This document shows, piece by piece, positions 16,801 through 25,120 of a stretch of DNA of 64,000 nt (positions are counted from its first letter, which is position 1; every line of letters begins with the position of its first letter). The notes beneath the pieces are model-generated. The model saw only the letters and a list, made by a program, of their open reading frames with translations, was not told the DNA's origin and made no database searches. The position numbers and the translations under genes were made by a program. Source of the DNA: Acidobacteriota bacterium (GTDB taxonomy: Bacteria > Acidobacteriota > Terriglobia > Acidiferrales > UBA7541); the NCBI GenBank assembly GCA_003167215.1, contig PMTV01000057.1, positions 1 to 64,000 of the forward strand, read 5' to 3'.

Positions 16801-16826
16801 ACTCTCGGGAGAGAGTCGTCAGGAGG
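16801..16826 (+). promoter_or_regulatory. Leader hairpin adjoining a strong ribosome binding site
   Basis: ACTCTC (16801-16806) and GAGAGT (16811-16816) form a perfect 6-base stem with a GGGA loop. Four bases later comes AGGAGG (16821-16826), eight bases before ATG 16835. The position suggests translational control or protection of the leader. Confidence 0.4.
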
Positions 16827-16834
16827 CCTTTTCG

Positions 16835-17638
16835 ATGGGCATCGCTTCACCGCTTGAATACCTCGTCACCTCGTCTGAAGATGCGCTGGAAACTTTTGAA
16901 CTTTCTCGCCTGAATAGAAGCGCCAATTTACGCAAAGAGCTTCGGGATGTAGTCGAGGAGTGGATTGAAGCGGAAATCCAGTCGCGGCTCGCGCGCTGGA
17001 TTCTCGAATGCCGCCGGACTCAAGCCGCCCGGTCCGACGCGGACCTCGCGGGTGCCTCTGCGAATCTTTCCGCGAAAACCGTTGCCGCAAATCGTTTGCT
17101 GCCGTTTGATGACCTGATGAATTCGCAGGAACTCCAGTCCAAGCCGGCATCTGTAAAGCCGATTCCCGCTCGTTCCGCGCGCGATCGCCGGGATTCGCCG
17201 CCCGTGCCAGGCACGCACCTTTCCGGGAGCGCGAAAGACGCCTTGAAGTTTCTCGAGCGGCAAGTTCGTTCGCAGGCACACGCCGCTCCAAACGCGTATA
17301 AATCCCCGATGGAAACAGGTCGAAATGCCGCGTCGCTCCATTCTGCACAGAGCGGCCCGCAGCGCCGGCGCTTGCCCAAGAGTTCACGGACGGGGTCGCT
17401 TTTCCCCGCCGCTCCGGGCCCTTCTGACGGAGCTGACAGTGCCCGCTCGCAGACCCGGCGATTCGCTGCCCGTAATTCGGCGAAACGCGATGCGACCAAG
17501 CCCCGCGCGGTGGCTGGGTTGTCGGGCTCGGCTGATGTCGCTCAGATCGCCCCCTTGGCGCGCTCAGGAAAACTGCAGCCCTCTGCGCCCGTTCGCGCGT
17601 CCATGCGTTTCTCGCCGCATCAACGGCGCGCGGTCTAA
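16835..17638 (+). CDS. Hypothetical protein with helical N-terminus and disordered tail
   Basis: A 267-residue protein; ATG 16835 is fixed by AGGAGG at 16821. Residues 1 to about 65 are a compact helical segment (SSEDALETFELSRLN, LRKELRDVVEEWIEAEI, ending in LECRR). The remaining 200 residues are Ser/Pro/Arg/Ala-rich, low in hydrophobic residues and probably disordered. This contrast suggests either a helical adaptor with a long tail or a gene whose 3' part is decaying. It is divergent from the four-gene island and followed by repeat-bearing non-coding DNA. No family is named. Confidence 0.5.
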   Translation: MGIASPLEYLVTSSEDALETFELSRLNRSANLRKELRDVVEEWIEAEIQSRLARWILECRRTQAARSDADLAGASANLSAKTVAANRLLPFDDLMNSQELQSKPASVKPIPARSARDRRDSPPVPGTHLSGSAKDALKFLERQVRSQAHAAPNAYKSPMETGRNAASLHSAQSGPQRRRLPKSSRTGSLFPAAPGPSDGADSARSQTRRFAARNSAKRDATKPRAVAGLSGSADVAQIAPLARSGKLQPSAPVRASMRFSPHQRRAV

Positions 17639-18382
17639 GGCCGGCCGCCGCAACAAACTCACCGTCAGTCGGATGAATCGCCGCCGGGAAAAACATGGCG
17701 GCCCGCAGCTCCCTCGTTATCGTCTCAACTGCCGCGCTCGCTTCGAGTCTCTGCATATGCGTCATGAGCTGTGCCACTTCACCTCGCCGCCCGCCGCCCT
17801 TTCTGTGGTGCCCTCATCTAACACCGCAGCAACCACGATGAACTCGTCACTCGCTGCAGTCCGCGAGGCGTCCTTGTCATCCTGAGCTGCGTGTACCCTT
17901 CGAGTGCTTGCTTGCGCGTCATGACCTGGGCCACTTCACCGTAGCCCGCACTTCGTCCTTAGTCTTCCTGAACTGCGTGTGCCCTTCGAGTGCTTGCGTT
18001 TGCCCGCCAGTCCCCAGTGCAGGTGGTTGTTCTGCGCCAGTGTGCCTAAACCCAGATCGCATCAAGTCCGCACGACAGTCTTATGCGCGCTGGCCCCATG
18101 TGATCCGGACGACTCCGATCACAAAATATCTCGCCAAGACAGCCGCGGCTCCATCGTCCGCGCCAGCCGTCCGCGCCAGCTAGACAAGTCAATTCCCCCG
18201 CCCACACAAATCGCCTCGCATCTCTCAACATAAATATCCATTCTCGCACTGTGCTGACGATGGTTAATCCGCGTGGTGGGATTTCACAACACCAGGAAAG
18301 GCTAGTGTGGGAATGGGACGGCTGGTTTCATTGCGTCAAGTACTTCCGTGCAGCACGCATGGTTAGGGGCTTAATTTGCGAA
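17639..18382. other. Non-coding stretch with degenerate repeats
   Basis: About 740 bases downstream of the 267-aa gene without a convincing gene. The open frames present lack ribosome sites and have arginine/proline-rich random composition. It contains the direct repeats listed separately and a fragment TCATCCTGAG (17878-17887), similar to the ends of the GIY-YIG unit near 50.8 kb. Confidence 0.5.
17882..17997. repeat. Degenerate direct repeat, two copies 86 bases apart
   Basis: A 30-base block (17882-17911), containing TACCCTTCGAGTGCTTGC, recurs at 17968-17997 with two mismatches. A second block, CGTCATGA then CTGG/CTGTG then CCACTTCACC, occurs near 17760 and near 17917, so the region looks like an old partial duplication. 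Confidence 0.6.
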
Positions 18383-18847
18383 TCAGGATTTCGAAGGAGG
18401 CCAGGGCTCAAGGAGCTGCTCTTTACGATAGATCAGAGCATTAATGTCGTAAGGGGCTAGCTCGATATTATGGCCGTGGGTGATGGCGTCGGTAGGACAT
18501 GCTTCCACACAGTAACCGCAAAAGATGCATCGAGAATAATCAATATTGTACACCTTCGCATAGCGCTCGCCGGCCGACATGCGACTTGCTTCGGTGTTTT
18601 CCGCAGCTTCAATGTAAATGCAATTTGCCGGACAGGCGGCAGAGCAGAGAAAACAGCCCACGCATTTTTCAAGTCCATTCTCGTCGCGCTGGAGAACATG
18701 TATTCCACGATAACGTGGTTGAACGCTCGCAGGCACATCCGGATAGGATTCCGTCGTGGGCTTGCGGAACATCGTCCGCAGAGTCACGCTGAACCCTTTG
18801 TAGAGGGTAAAGAATGTTTCGCCGACTTCTCTTACAATTGATGCCAT
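18383..18847 (-). CDS. nuoI: NADH-quinone oxidoreductase subunit I (NuoI), orphan
   Basis: A 154-residue ferredoxin-like protein. The start MASIVREVGE was chosen at 18847. It has the NuoI-typical L-Y-K-G-F-S-V-T-L-R-T-M-F-R-K-P segment, then two 4Fe-4S motifs, CVGCFLCSAACP and CIFCGYCVEACP, with Y-N-I-D-Y-S-R before the second. In complex I this subunit carries clusters N6a and N6b between the peripheral arm and the quinone site. No other nuo gene is nearby, so it is an orphan or a second copy; ypdA lies just upstream on the same strand. Confidence 0.9.
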   Translation of the reverse strand: MASIVREVGETFFTLYKGFSVTLRTMFRKPTTESYPDVPASVQPRYRGIHVLQRDENGLEKCVGCFLCSAACPANCIYIEAAENTEASRMSAGERYAKVYNIDYSRCIFCGYCVEACPTDAITHGHNIELAPYDINALIYRKEQLLEPWPPSKS

Positions 18848-18969
18848 CGCGTTCGACTTTAACAGAGTTGCGGAAGGCAGGCAATTCAAGGCCCTGGACT
18901 CTGTGAACTTAGATCAGGGATCACCCTTCGTTGCATCAACGTTTGCTAGAATAGCGCGGAGGAACCTTT

Positions 18970-19995
18970 TTATTCTCCGGGCGGAGAGACTGGCGGATTT
19001 TCCGACAGCTTCCCCTTGCCAGTGATGGCGGCGATAATTTGTCGGCCGTGAAACCGCCCATTCTCGATAAAAATATCAGACGTGTGTTTTCCCCCAACGA
19101 TTACGCCGGCTAGATAAATTCCGGGTATATTGCTTTCCAGGGTTTCCGGATTGATTTCTGGCCTCAGCGAATCGCGATCCAGCCGAACTCCCTGTTTTTT
19201 TAAAAACTCGAAATCCGGATGATAGCCGCTCATAGCAAAGACCTGAGTGGCCGGAACGACTTGCTCGCCGCTTCCGTTTCTCACCCACACCTTATCGGTT
19301 TCGATACGCGTCACTTCGCTTTTAAACATGGCGCGAATTTCTCCGGCACGTATGCGATTTTCGATGTCGGGCTTGACCCAGTATTTCAGGCTCTTCCCCA
19401 TTTCCGCACCGTGGTGAACCAGAGTGACTCGCGCACCGGCGCGAAATAAATCAAGCGCTGCTTCCGCGGCAGAGTTCCTTCCGCCAATAACCACGACGTC
19501 CTGGTTCCAGTAAGGATGCGCTTCGCTGAAATAATGGCTGACGTGCGGCAGATCCTCGCCAGGCACTCCGAGGAAATTCGGAAGATCATAGTATCCAGTG
19601 GCCAAAATAATCTTGCCGGCGTGATATTCAAGCGCAGCGCCTTCTTTATCGCGCGTGTGCACCACGAACGCGCGATCGTGGCCGGTGATCTCCTCCACGC
19701 GCTCGTATTGGCGGACTTCAATCCCATAGTGTTCGACGGCGCGCCGATAATATTTGAGCGCTTCGCCGCGTGTCGGCTTGCCGCCGGAAATCGTCATGGG
19801 CAAATCGCCAATTTCCATGCGTTCCGGTGTGGTGAAAAACAGCAAGTTAATGGGATAGTGAAAAAGTGAGTTGCACAGGCATCCTTTGTCAATCACAAGG
19901 GGGCGCAGTCCTTCACGTTTGGCTTCGATGGCACTCGCGAGGCCCGTTGGCCCTGCGCCGATACATATCACGTCGTAAGAATCGGTCATTTGCAT
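18970..19995 (-). CDS. ypdA: YpdA-family bacillithiol disulfide reductase
   Basis: A 341-residue FAD/NAD(P)-dependent oxidoreductase. The FAD motif is G-A-G-P-T-G (residues 13-18), the NADPH motif is V-V-I-G-G-R-N-S-A-A-E-A-A, and the C-terminal block is I-P-G-I-Y-L-A-G-V. There is no CxxC as in thioredoxin reductase, which fits YpdA, the NADPH-dependent reductase thought to regenerate bacillithiol. The position I recall as Cys14 in staphylococcal YpdA (GGGPCG) is Thr17 here. It precedes nuoI by 122 bases on the same strand. Confidence 0.85.
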   Translation of the reverse strand: MQMTDSYDVICIGAGPTGLASAIEAKREGLRPLVIDKGCLCNSLFHYPINLLFFTTPERMEIGDLPMTISGGKPTRGEALKYYRRAVEHYGIEVRQYERVEEITGHDRAFVVHTRDKEGAALEYHAGKIILATGYYDLPNFLGVPGEDLPHVSHYFSEAHPYWNQDVVVIGGRNSAAEAALDLFRAGARVTLVHHGAEMGKSLKYWVKPDIENRIRAGEIRAMFKSEVTRIETDKVWVRNGSGEQVVPATQVFAMSGYHPDFEFLKKQGVRLDRDSLRPEINPETLESNIPGIYLAGVIVGGKHTSDIFIENGRFHGRQIIAAITGKGKLSENPPVSPPGE

Positions 19996-20040
19996 AGTGT
20001 GCGCTGAGCGGCGCTAAACTTTCAACTACCACTCGCTATT

Positions 20041-20367
20041 CTAAATGGCCGGAATAAGCGTTTGCGATAATTGCGCGGAAAAACTCTCAAGCTCAGCGAG
20101 GCGCTCAGCGGTCACCTCAAGTTTCTGTTTTTTCCAGACGAACCAGTCGCGCCCTTCCCTCGTCACCCGCACGCTGAAGTTTCCGCCGATAAGGTAAGCC
20201 GGCTGGCCGTGGAGCTGGAAGCGATCCGCACCGATCGGCGCCAGCAGCGCGGCGCAATTCCCCCGGCGCACGCCGATATACTTCGCGTACATCGGAAACG
20301 CCACGATCTGAAAATCGCGCGCTTGTAAGCGCTCTAGAATTGAGATCTGCCGCGGAGTGAATTCCAT
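20041..20367 (-). CDS. Conserved-looking hypothetical protein
   Basis: A 108-residue soluble protein: F-T-P-R-Q-I-S-I-L-E-R-L-Q, then F-P-M-Y-A-K-Y-I-G-V-R-R-G-N-C-A-A-L-L and a C-terminal helix (ERLAELESFSAQL). A small alpha/beta fold is likely. I do not recognise the family. It stands between ypdA and a TRIC channel gene on the same strand, with 92 bases before it. Confidence 0.6.
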   Translation of the reverse strand: MEFTPRQISILERLQARDFQIVAFPMYAKYIGVRRGNCAALLAPIGADRFQLHGQPAYLIGGNFSVRVTREGRDWFVWKKQKLEVTAERLAELESFSAQLSQTLIPAI

Positions 20368-20459
20368 CGGCAGAAAGAATAACAGCTAACCTCTGGCAGT
20401 TCACAATCAACATGGAATCGCCAAACAAATGGGAAGATCCCAGATGCAGAGCACCGAGG

Positions 20460-21086
20460 TTAGCCGGTGAAGGCCTTGGGCAAATTCCAGTGCTGCCAAA
20501 CGCTGATGACGCGAAGCAAAAAACAGACCAGCCCGCCTGAGACGGCCGCCAACGCAGGAGGTACCCGCAGCTTTGTCGCCGCGACCATTACCGTCGCGCC
20601 AGCCAGGGCAGCCGTCGCATAAATGTCCGAGCGAAGAACGTTGGGAATCTGCGCCAGCAACACGTCGCGCACTGTTCCTCCGCCGACGGCTGTGATAGCG
20701 CCCAACAGGACCGCGATGAATGGATGCATCTTATATAGCAGCGCTTTCTCCGTTCCCGCGACGGCAAACAGCGACAGCGCTGCGGCGTCGAGCGTCATGA
20801 TGAACGGAGCGGGAATGCTTCGGACGTACGGATGCAAAAAGAAAACGATAACGCCTCCGGTAAACGCCGCAGTTGCGTAGCGCCAGTCGCGAAGGGACGC
20901 CGGCGGAACAGCGCCAATCAGGACATCGCGAATGATTCCTCCCACCAGCGCTGTAGAAAATGCTAGGACCATGACACCCAGGAGATCGAGGTTCGCTGGG
21001 ACGGCTATCAATGCGCCTTGTACCGCAAACAGGAATGTGCCAGCCAAATCGGCCCAAAGCAGCAGCTTGCTGTGTTCGTGAATCAT
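20460..21086 (-). CDS. Trimeric intracellular cation (TRIC) channel family protein
   Basis: A 208-residue inner-membrane protein with about seven hydrophobic helices in two related halves. The repeat signatures are A-L-V-G-G-I-I-R-D-V-L and A-V-G-G-G-T-V-R-D-V-L, the G-G-G-x-x-R-D pattern of the TRIC (formerly UPF0126/YicG) family. These form potassium-permeable channels. ATG 21086 was taken; a frame from 21128 adds 14 residues without support. Confidence 0.9.
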   Translation of the reverse strand: MIHEHSKLLLWADLAGTFLFAVQGALIAVPANLDLLGVMVLAFSTALVGGIIRDVLIGAVPPASLRDWRYATAAFTGGVIVFFLHPYVRSIPAPFIMTLDAAALSLFAVAGTEKALLYKMHPFIAVLLGAITAVGGGTVRDVLLAQIPNVLRSDIYATAALAGATVMVAATKLRVPPALAAVSGGLVCFLLRVISVWQHWNLPKAFTG

Positions 21087-21154
21087 ATCGGCAGCGGAAA
21101 GGATAGATGTGGCGTAACACAAAGACAAGCTAGAAGGACACTATCAGGAGCGAT

Positions 21155-22309
21155 TCAAGGCCTGTAAATCCACGCGCGCGCCGTGGATGGCAATTCGCCT
21201 CCGGTTTCCGCGTAACCTCCCGTGATCAACGTTTTGCCGTCGGGAAGCACAGTTGCGGATGCAAAGAACCACGCAGCTCCTAAGGTTCCTTCCACTTTGC
21301 TAAAACTTCCCTTTACCTCGTCATAGACCTCGGCGAAACTGCCTCCACCCGCCACCAACACTGTGCGGTTGTCCAGCAAGGCTGCGGCATAGGGCAGTTT
21401 GAACCGCGAGGTGCTCATTGTCCCGGTCGCGCTGAACGCGGCCGTAGCTGGGTCGTAAATTTCTGCACTCGAATACTCTCCGTGCCAGTCGCGATTGTCG
21501 GAGCCGCCGACTACAAGCACTTTTCCGCTCGCGAGCAGAACCGCTGCATGTTTGTGACGACCAACTGTCATCTGCCCTGTGGATGTAAATTTGCCGGTTG
21601 CGGGATCGTAGAGTTCCGCACTGCGATAAACGTTTTGAGACGGGTAATGGCCGGAACCTCCTCCCACGACCAACACTTTGCCGTTTCTCAGCGCCGTGGC
21701 CGTCGCTTCTCCACGAGGCTCGGTCATGTCTCCGGTTCGCGCAAATTTCCCGGTCGAAGGGTCGTAGACTTCCGCGCTAGCGAGGGCATTCTCACCGCGG
21801 TCCTCGCCGCCCGCCACAAGCACCCTGCCGTCAGCAAGCAGGGCCGCCGTATTACCGGCCCTTTCGATGACCATGTCCCCGGTCGGCGTGAATATCCCTG
21901 TGGTTGGATCGTAGAGTTCCGCTGATCGGCGAAGATTGTAGCGGCCCGTCCAACCACCGGCGATAAGCACTTTGCCGTTTTTCAAAAGCGTCGCAGTGTG
22001 CCCGCTCCTTCCGATGCTCATGTTGCCGGTCGGCTGAAAGTTCCCTGTTCGAGGATCATAAATTTCTGTGCTCCGGAACGGGTTGTTCTCTGTGCCACTG
22101 CCGCCAAATCCGCCGGCGATGAGGACCTTGCCGTCCGGGAGCAGAGTCGAACTATGGCTGGCGCGCGCTATCTGCATGTGCGCAGTTTCGGCTACAGAAC
22201 CCGACCCAGAAGATGCAGAATTGTCAGCAGCGCTGAAACGAACGAAAGCGAGGACCACCAAGGGGAATAAAAACAATCCACAAGCTCTCTTTGCGAGTCT
22301 GGATTCCAT
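21155..22309 (-). CDS. Exported kelch-repeat beta-propeller protein
   Basis: A 384-residue protein. ATG 22309 lies after GGAGG and starts a signal peptide (KRACGLFLFPLVVLAFVRFS). The mature region consists of about six kelch motifs, each with a G-H-T-A-T-L-L-x-x-G-K-V-L-I-A-G-G core and a later A-E-L-Y-D-P-T/A-T-G block, giving one propeller. No enzyme residues are visible. It is probably a periplasmic or surface protein of unknown function. Confidence 0.8.
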   Translation of the reverse strand: MESRLAKRACGLFLFPLVVLAFVRFSAADNSASSGSGSVAETAHMQIARASHSSTLLPDGKVLIAGGFGGSGTENNPFRSTEIYDPRTGNFQPTGNMSIGRSGHTATLLKNGKVLIAGGWTGRYNLRRSAELYDPTTGIFTPTGDMVIERAGNTAALLADGRVLVAGGEDRGENALASAEVYDPSTGKFARTGDMTEPRGEATATALRNGKVLVVGGGSGHYPSQNVYRSAELYDPATGKFTSTGQMTVGRHKHAAVLLASGKVLVVGGSDNRDWHGEYSSAEIYDPATAAFSATGTMSTSRFKLPYAAALLDNRTVLVAGGGSFAEVYDEVKGSFSKVEGTLGAAWFFASATVLPDGKTLITGGYAETGGELPSTARAWIYRP

Positions 22310-22483
22310 GCAGACCTCCATTTCTTCAGATTGCGATCTGTGAGACGCAGCTAGTCGCCATAGTGTTAGCACACCCTTCCGCTGCCTGTACACCTGGAGA
22401 GACGTGCTCCAGCCGCTCTGCGGATAGCCGCCGAGGACTGCGTGGCCGCTCACCTCGAGCCGCCATCTGTTGAAGGAAAATCC

Positions 22484-23335
22484 CTATGCGGCCGAGGAGG
22501 AAATGGAGCCAGACTCGATTTCTCGTAAGACGGCGCGAATCGCGGCAGCCAATTCTTCGCGGCCAACGTGGCTCTTGCGGAATTGCACGCGCACGTGGAA
22601 CGATTCGTCCTGCGCGCGATAGTCGAAGAGGAACGGGTGCGGCCTCGTATCGGAGCCGGACTCCTGTTTCCGCGCTTTGCGAGCTTCGTCGCGCGTCAAG
22701 CCGCCTTGCGCAATGCGGTTGACCATCTCATGCATCTTCTTCTCGTTCGGCTGGCGCGACACCTGCAGCAAAAGCGACTTGGAAAATATCCCGCGTTCGA
22801 TGCAATCCTTGCGAACCGCGTCCGGAATCACGGTCAGTGACATCGTCTCCGTCACCGACGAGCGCGCCCGGCCGATTTTCTTGGCAATATCATCGTGCGT
22901 ATAATCGAAATGGGTCGCCAGACGTTGCAAGCCGTCCGCTTCTTCGAACGGAGTCAAATCCTTCCTCTGAAGATTTTCGATCAGACCGAGTTCCAGCGTT
23001 TCCGCGTCGTCCGCGATCTTCTCGATGCAGGGCAACTCGTGCAATCCGGCCGCTTTCGAAGCGTGATAACGCCGCTCGCCGGAAATAATGTAATACGTGT
23101 CTTCGCGCGGAATGAACCGCACCAGCAGCGGCTCAAGCACGCCCTTTTCGCGTATCGAATCGGTGAGCTCGCGCAAATCGCCCAGCGCTTTTCGCGGCTG
23201 GTCCGGATTCGGCCGAACCTTGTTGAGCGGGATCATCCGCCCGATCGACGCGCCACTGAAGCTGGTCAGCGTTTCTACGTAGTGCGCGTCATGCCGCATC
23301 TTGAGAGTGACGGGCAACCCGATCCTCTTGGACAC
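22484..23335 (-). CDS. parB: ParB/Spo0J family partition protein
   Basis: A 283-residue protein. GTG 23335 follows AGGAGGTATTGCAAC, a strong ribosome site, whereas the internal ATG 23299 has none, so GTG is preferred; this makes a 47-base overlap with parA. The ParB N-domain has R-P-N-P-D-Q-P-R-K, I-R-E-K-G-V-L-E-P-L-L-V-R, and the CTP-binding G-E-R-R-Y-H-A motif. A helix-turn-helix follows (D-I-A-K-K-I-G-R-A-R-S-S-V-T). Length is close to chromosomal ParB. It works with ParA in origin segregation. Confidence 0.9.
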   Translation of the reverse strand: MSKRIGLPVTLKMRHDAHYVETLTSFSGASIGRMIPLNKVRPNPDQPRKALGDLRELTDSIREKGVLEPLLVRFIPREDTYYIISGERRYHASKAAGLHELPCIEKIADDAETLELGLIENLQRKDLTPFEEADGLQRLATHFDYTHDDIAKKIGRARSSVTETMSLTVIPDAVRKDCIERGIFSKSLLLQVSRQPNEKKMHEMVNRIAQGGLTRDEARKARKQESGSDTRPHPFLFDYRAQDESFHVRVQFRKSHVGREELAAAIRAVLREIESGSISSSAA

Positions 23336-24089
23336 GTTGCAATACCTCCTGAGCGAGCTTCTTGTATTCTTCCGCGCCCGAAGATTTGGGCGCAAACGAA
23401 AATACAGTTTCCTTGTAAGCCGGGCTTTCTTCCAGCCGGACGTTTTTGCTGATCCGCGTTTTGAAAAGCGCTTCGCCGAACACCGCGCGAATCTGTTCGT
23501 GAGTGTCGCGCGAAATATTGGTGCGTTTGTCGAAGAGCGTAATCACCACGCCCAGCACTTTTAAATCCGGATTGGGCCTCGAGCGAATTCGCGCATAGGT
23601 CTCCAGTAAATCGTCGGTTCCCTCAATCGCGAAATATGCGGCTTGAATTGGAACCAACAAATGCGTGGAGGCCACCAGAGCGTTCACCGTTAATATCCCC
23701 AGCGCCGGCGGAGTATCCAGAATTATGAACTCGTACTCTTTCAACACGCTCGAAAGCGCGTCTTTCAACTTATACGGCGCGTCGAACTGCCCCGCGAGCT
23801 GCGTCTCCAGCCTGGCCAACGACAGTTTCCCCGGCGCCACAAACAGATAAGGGTCTTTTGTCGGCTTTACGATCTTGGACAGCTCCGCCGGATGCTCAGC
23901 GAAAAGGTCGTACATCGAAGTCTGAATGTCCGACGATTCGAAAAACGCGATCGTCGCGTTGGATTGCGGGTCCAGATCGATTAGAAGTGTTTTCTTTTTC
24001 TTCAGCGCGATGGCGGCGGCTAGATTAATCGACGTCGTGGTTTTCCCGACGCCGCCTTTTTGATTGGCGACCGCGATGACGTAGGTCAA
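23289..24089 (-). CDS. parA: ParA family partition ATPase
   Basis: A 266-residue ATPase starting M-T-Y-V-I-A-V-A-N-Q-K-G-G-V-G-K-T-T with the deviant Walker A (residues 11-18). Further motifs are L-L-I-D-L-D-P-Q-S-N and I-I-L-D-T-P-P. The length and lack of an N-terminal DNA-binding extension fit a chromosomal Soj type. It precedes parB with overlapping frames. The upstream 219 bases hold no recognised parS site. Confidence 0.9.
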   Translation of the reverse strand: MTYVIAVANQKGGVGKTTTSINLAAAIALKKKKTLLIDLDPQSNATIAFFESSDIQTSMYDLFAEHPAELSKIVKPTKDPYLFVAPGKLSLARLETQLAGQFDAPYKLKDALSSVLKEYEFIILDTPPALGILTVNALVASTHLLVPIQAAYFAIEGTDDLLETYARIRSRPNPDLKVLGVVITLFDKRTNISRDTHEQIRAVFGEALFKTRISKNVRLEESPAYKETVFSFAPKSSGAEEYKKLAQEVLQRVQEDRVARHSQDAA

Positions 24090-24308
24090 ATTTTGCCCCC
24101 GCTAGCCATGCTGCAACCGTGGGCCCATATATGGCCTCCTGCTGCCCCAATTACACCACAAGTAGCCTAACTCTACTCATTTGGCTATGCCCTGCGCAAG
24201 CAAAAAATGCATTTCTGCTGTGGACAACTGCAATTAGCCTGACCCCTACCTGCTTAACCCAGGGCTGTTATACTCCTGCCTTACTAAGGCCGGAAATCAA
24301 CTATCGCA

Positions 24309-25064
24309 ATGGCAACCACTCTAATCGTCACACCCCCTGCCGACGACCGAAAACTACTCGCGCCCGTCTGGCATACGGTCGTCCTGGTCCTCTTCGTAGT
24401 CTCCTATTCCCTTATTCAAGTGCACTTCGCGGCGCGTACGGAGACTTTACAACTCAGTACTCGAGTGCCCCTGTATCTATTCTCGATTTTCTTCGAGTTG
24501 GTTCTGTTGGCCTACGTATGGTTCCTCGGTGTGCGCCGCAGCGGAACGAGATTTGCGGACATTATTGGCGGAAGGTGGGCGCGCGCGGGAGACGTCTGGC
24601 GCGATATCGGCGTCGCATTCATGTTCTGGCTCGTCGTCATAGTATTCCTGCTTATCGTGGGTCACGCTTTAGGCGAGAATCCCCACGCCAAGAAAGCCTT
24701 GCTGGTTATGATGCCGCGCGGCGCCCTGGAAATTTTACTGTGGGTCTTGCTGTCAATTTCCGCGGGGTTCTGCGAGGAATTTATTTTTCGCGGCTATTTG
24801 CGGAAGCAGTTTTTCGCCATCACCGGAATGAACGGCGTGGCCATCGCGGGGCAAGCACTCGTTTTCGGCGTCGCTCATGGCTACCAGGGTGTCAAAGGCA
24901 TGACCTCAATCGCGATCTACGGCGCGCTTTTCGGCATTCTCGCCATGATGCGAAAGAGCCTGCGTCCGGGAATGATTCAACACTCCATGCAAGACTCATT
25001 CGCGGGTATCGCCTTGAGCCTGATAGCGAAGTACCGCCCCGACCAACTCGGGTTATTTTTCTGA
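24309..25064 (+). CDS. CPBP-family intramembrane protease
   Basis: A 251-residue membrane protein with about six to seven hydrophobic helices. The CPBP motifs are intact: C-E-E-F-I-F-R-G-Y (EExxxR), F-G-V-A-H-G and Q-H-S-M-Q-D. The family includes Rce1-like CAAX and bacteriocin-immunity proteases. It is divergent from parA. The substrate is unknown. Confidence 0.85.
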   Translation: MATTLIVTPPADDRKLLAPVWHTVVLVLFVVSYSLIQVHFAARTETLQLSTRVPLYLFSIFFELVLLAYVWFLGVRRSGTRFADIIGGRWARAGDVWRDIGVAFMFWLVVIVFLLIVGHALGENPHAKKALLVMMPRGALEILLWVLLSISAGFCEEFIFRGYLRKQFFAITGMNGVAIAGQALVFGVAHGYQGVKGMTSIAIYGALFGILAMMRKSLRPGMIQHSMQDSFAGIALSLIAKYRPDQLGLFF

Positions 25065-25120
25065 AATTGAATTCCTACGCTGATTTTCCGGCAGGGGCGA
25101 CACGCTAGGCGCGAGCGCAA

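Noticed and set aside
24090-24308. Possible DnaA box (TGTGGACAA) and short palindrome near parA
   Set aside because: It is one mismatch from consensus, single, and no origin genes or AT-rich segment accompany it.
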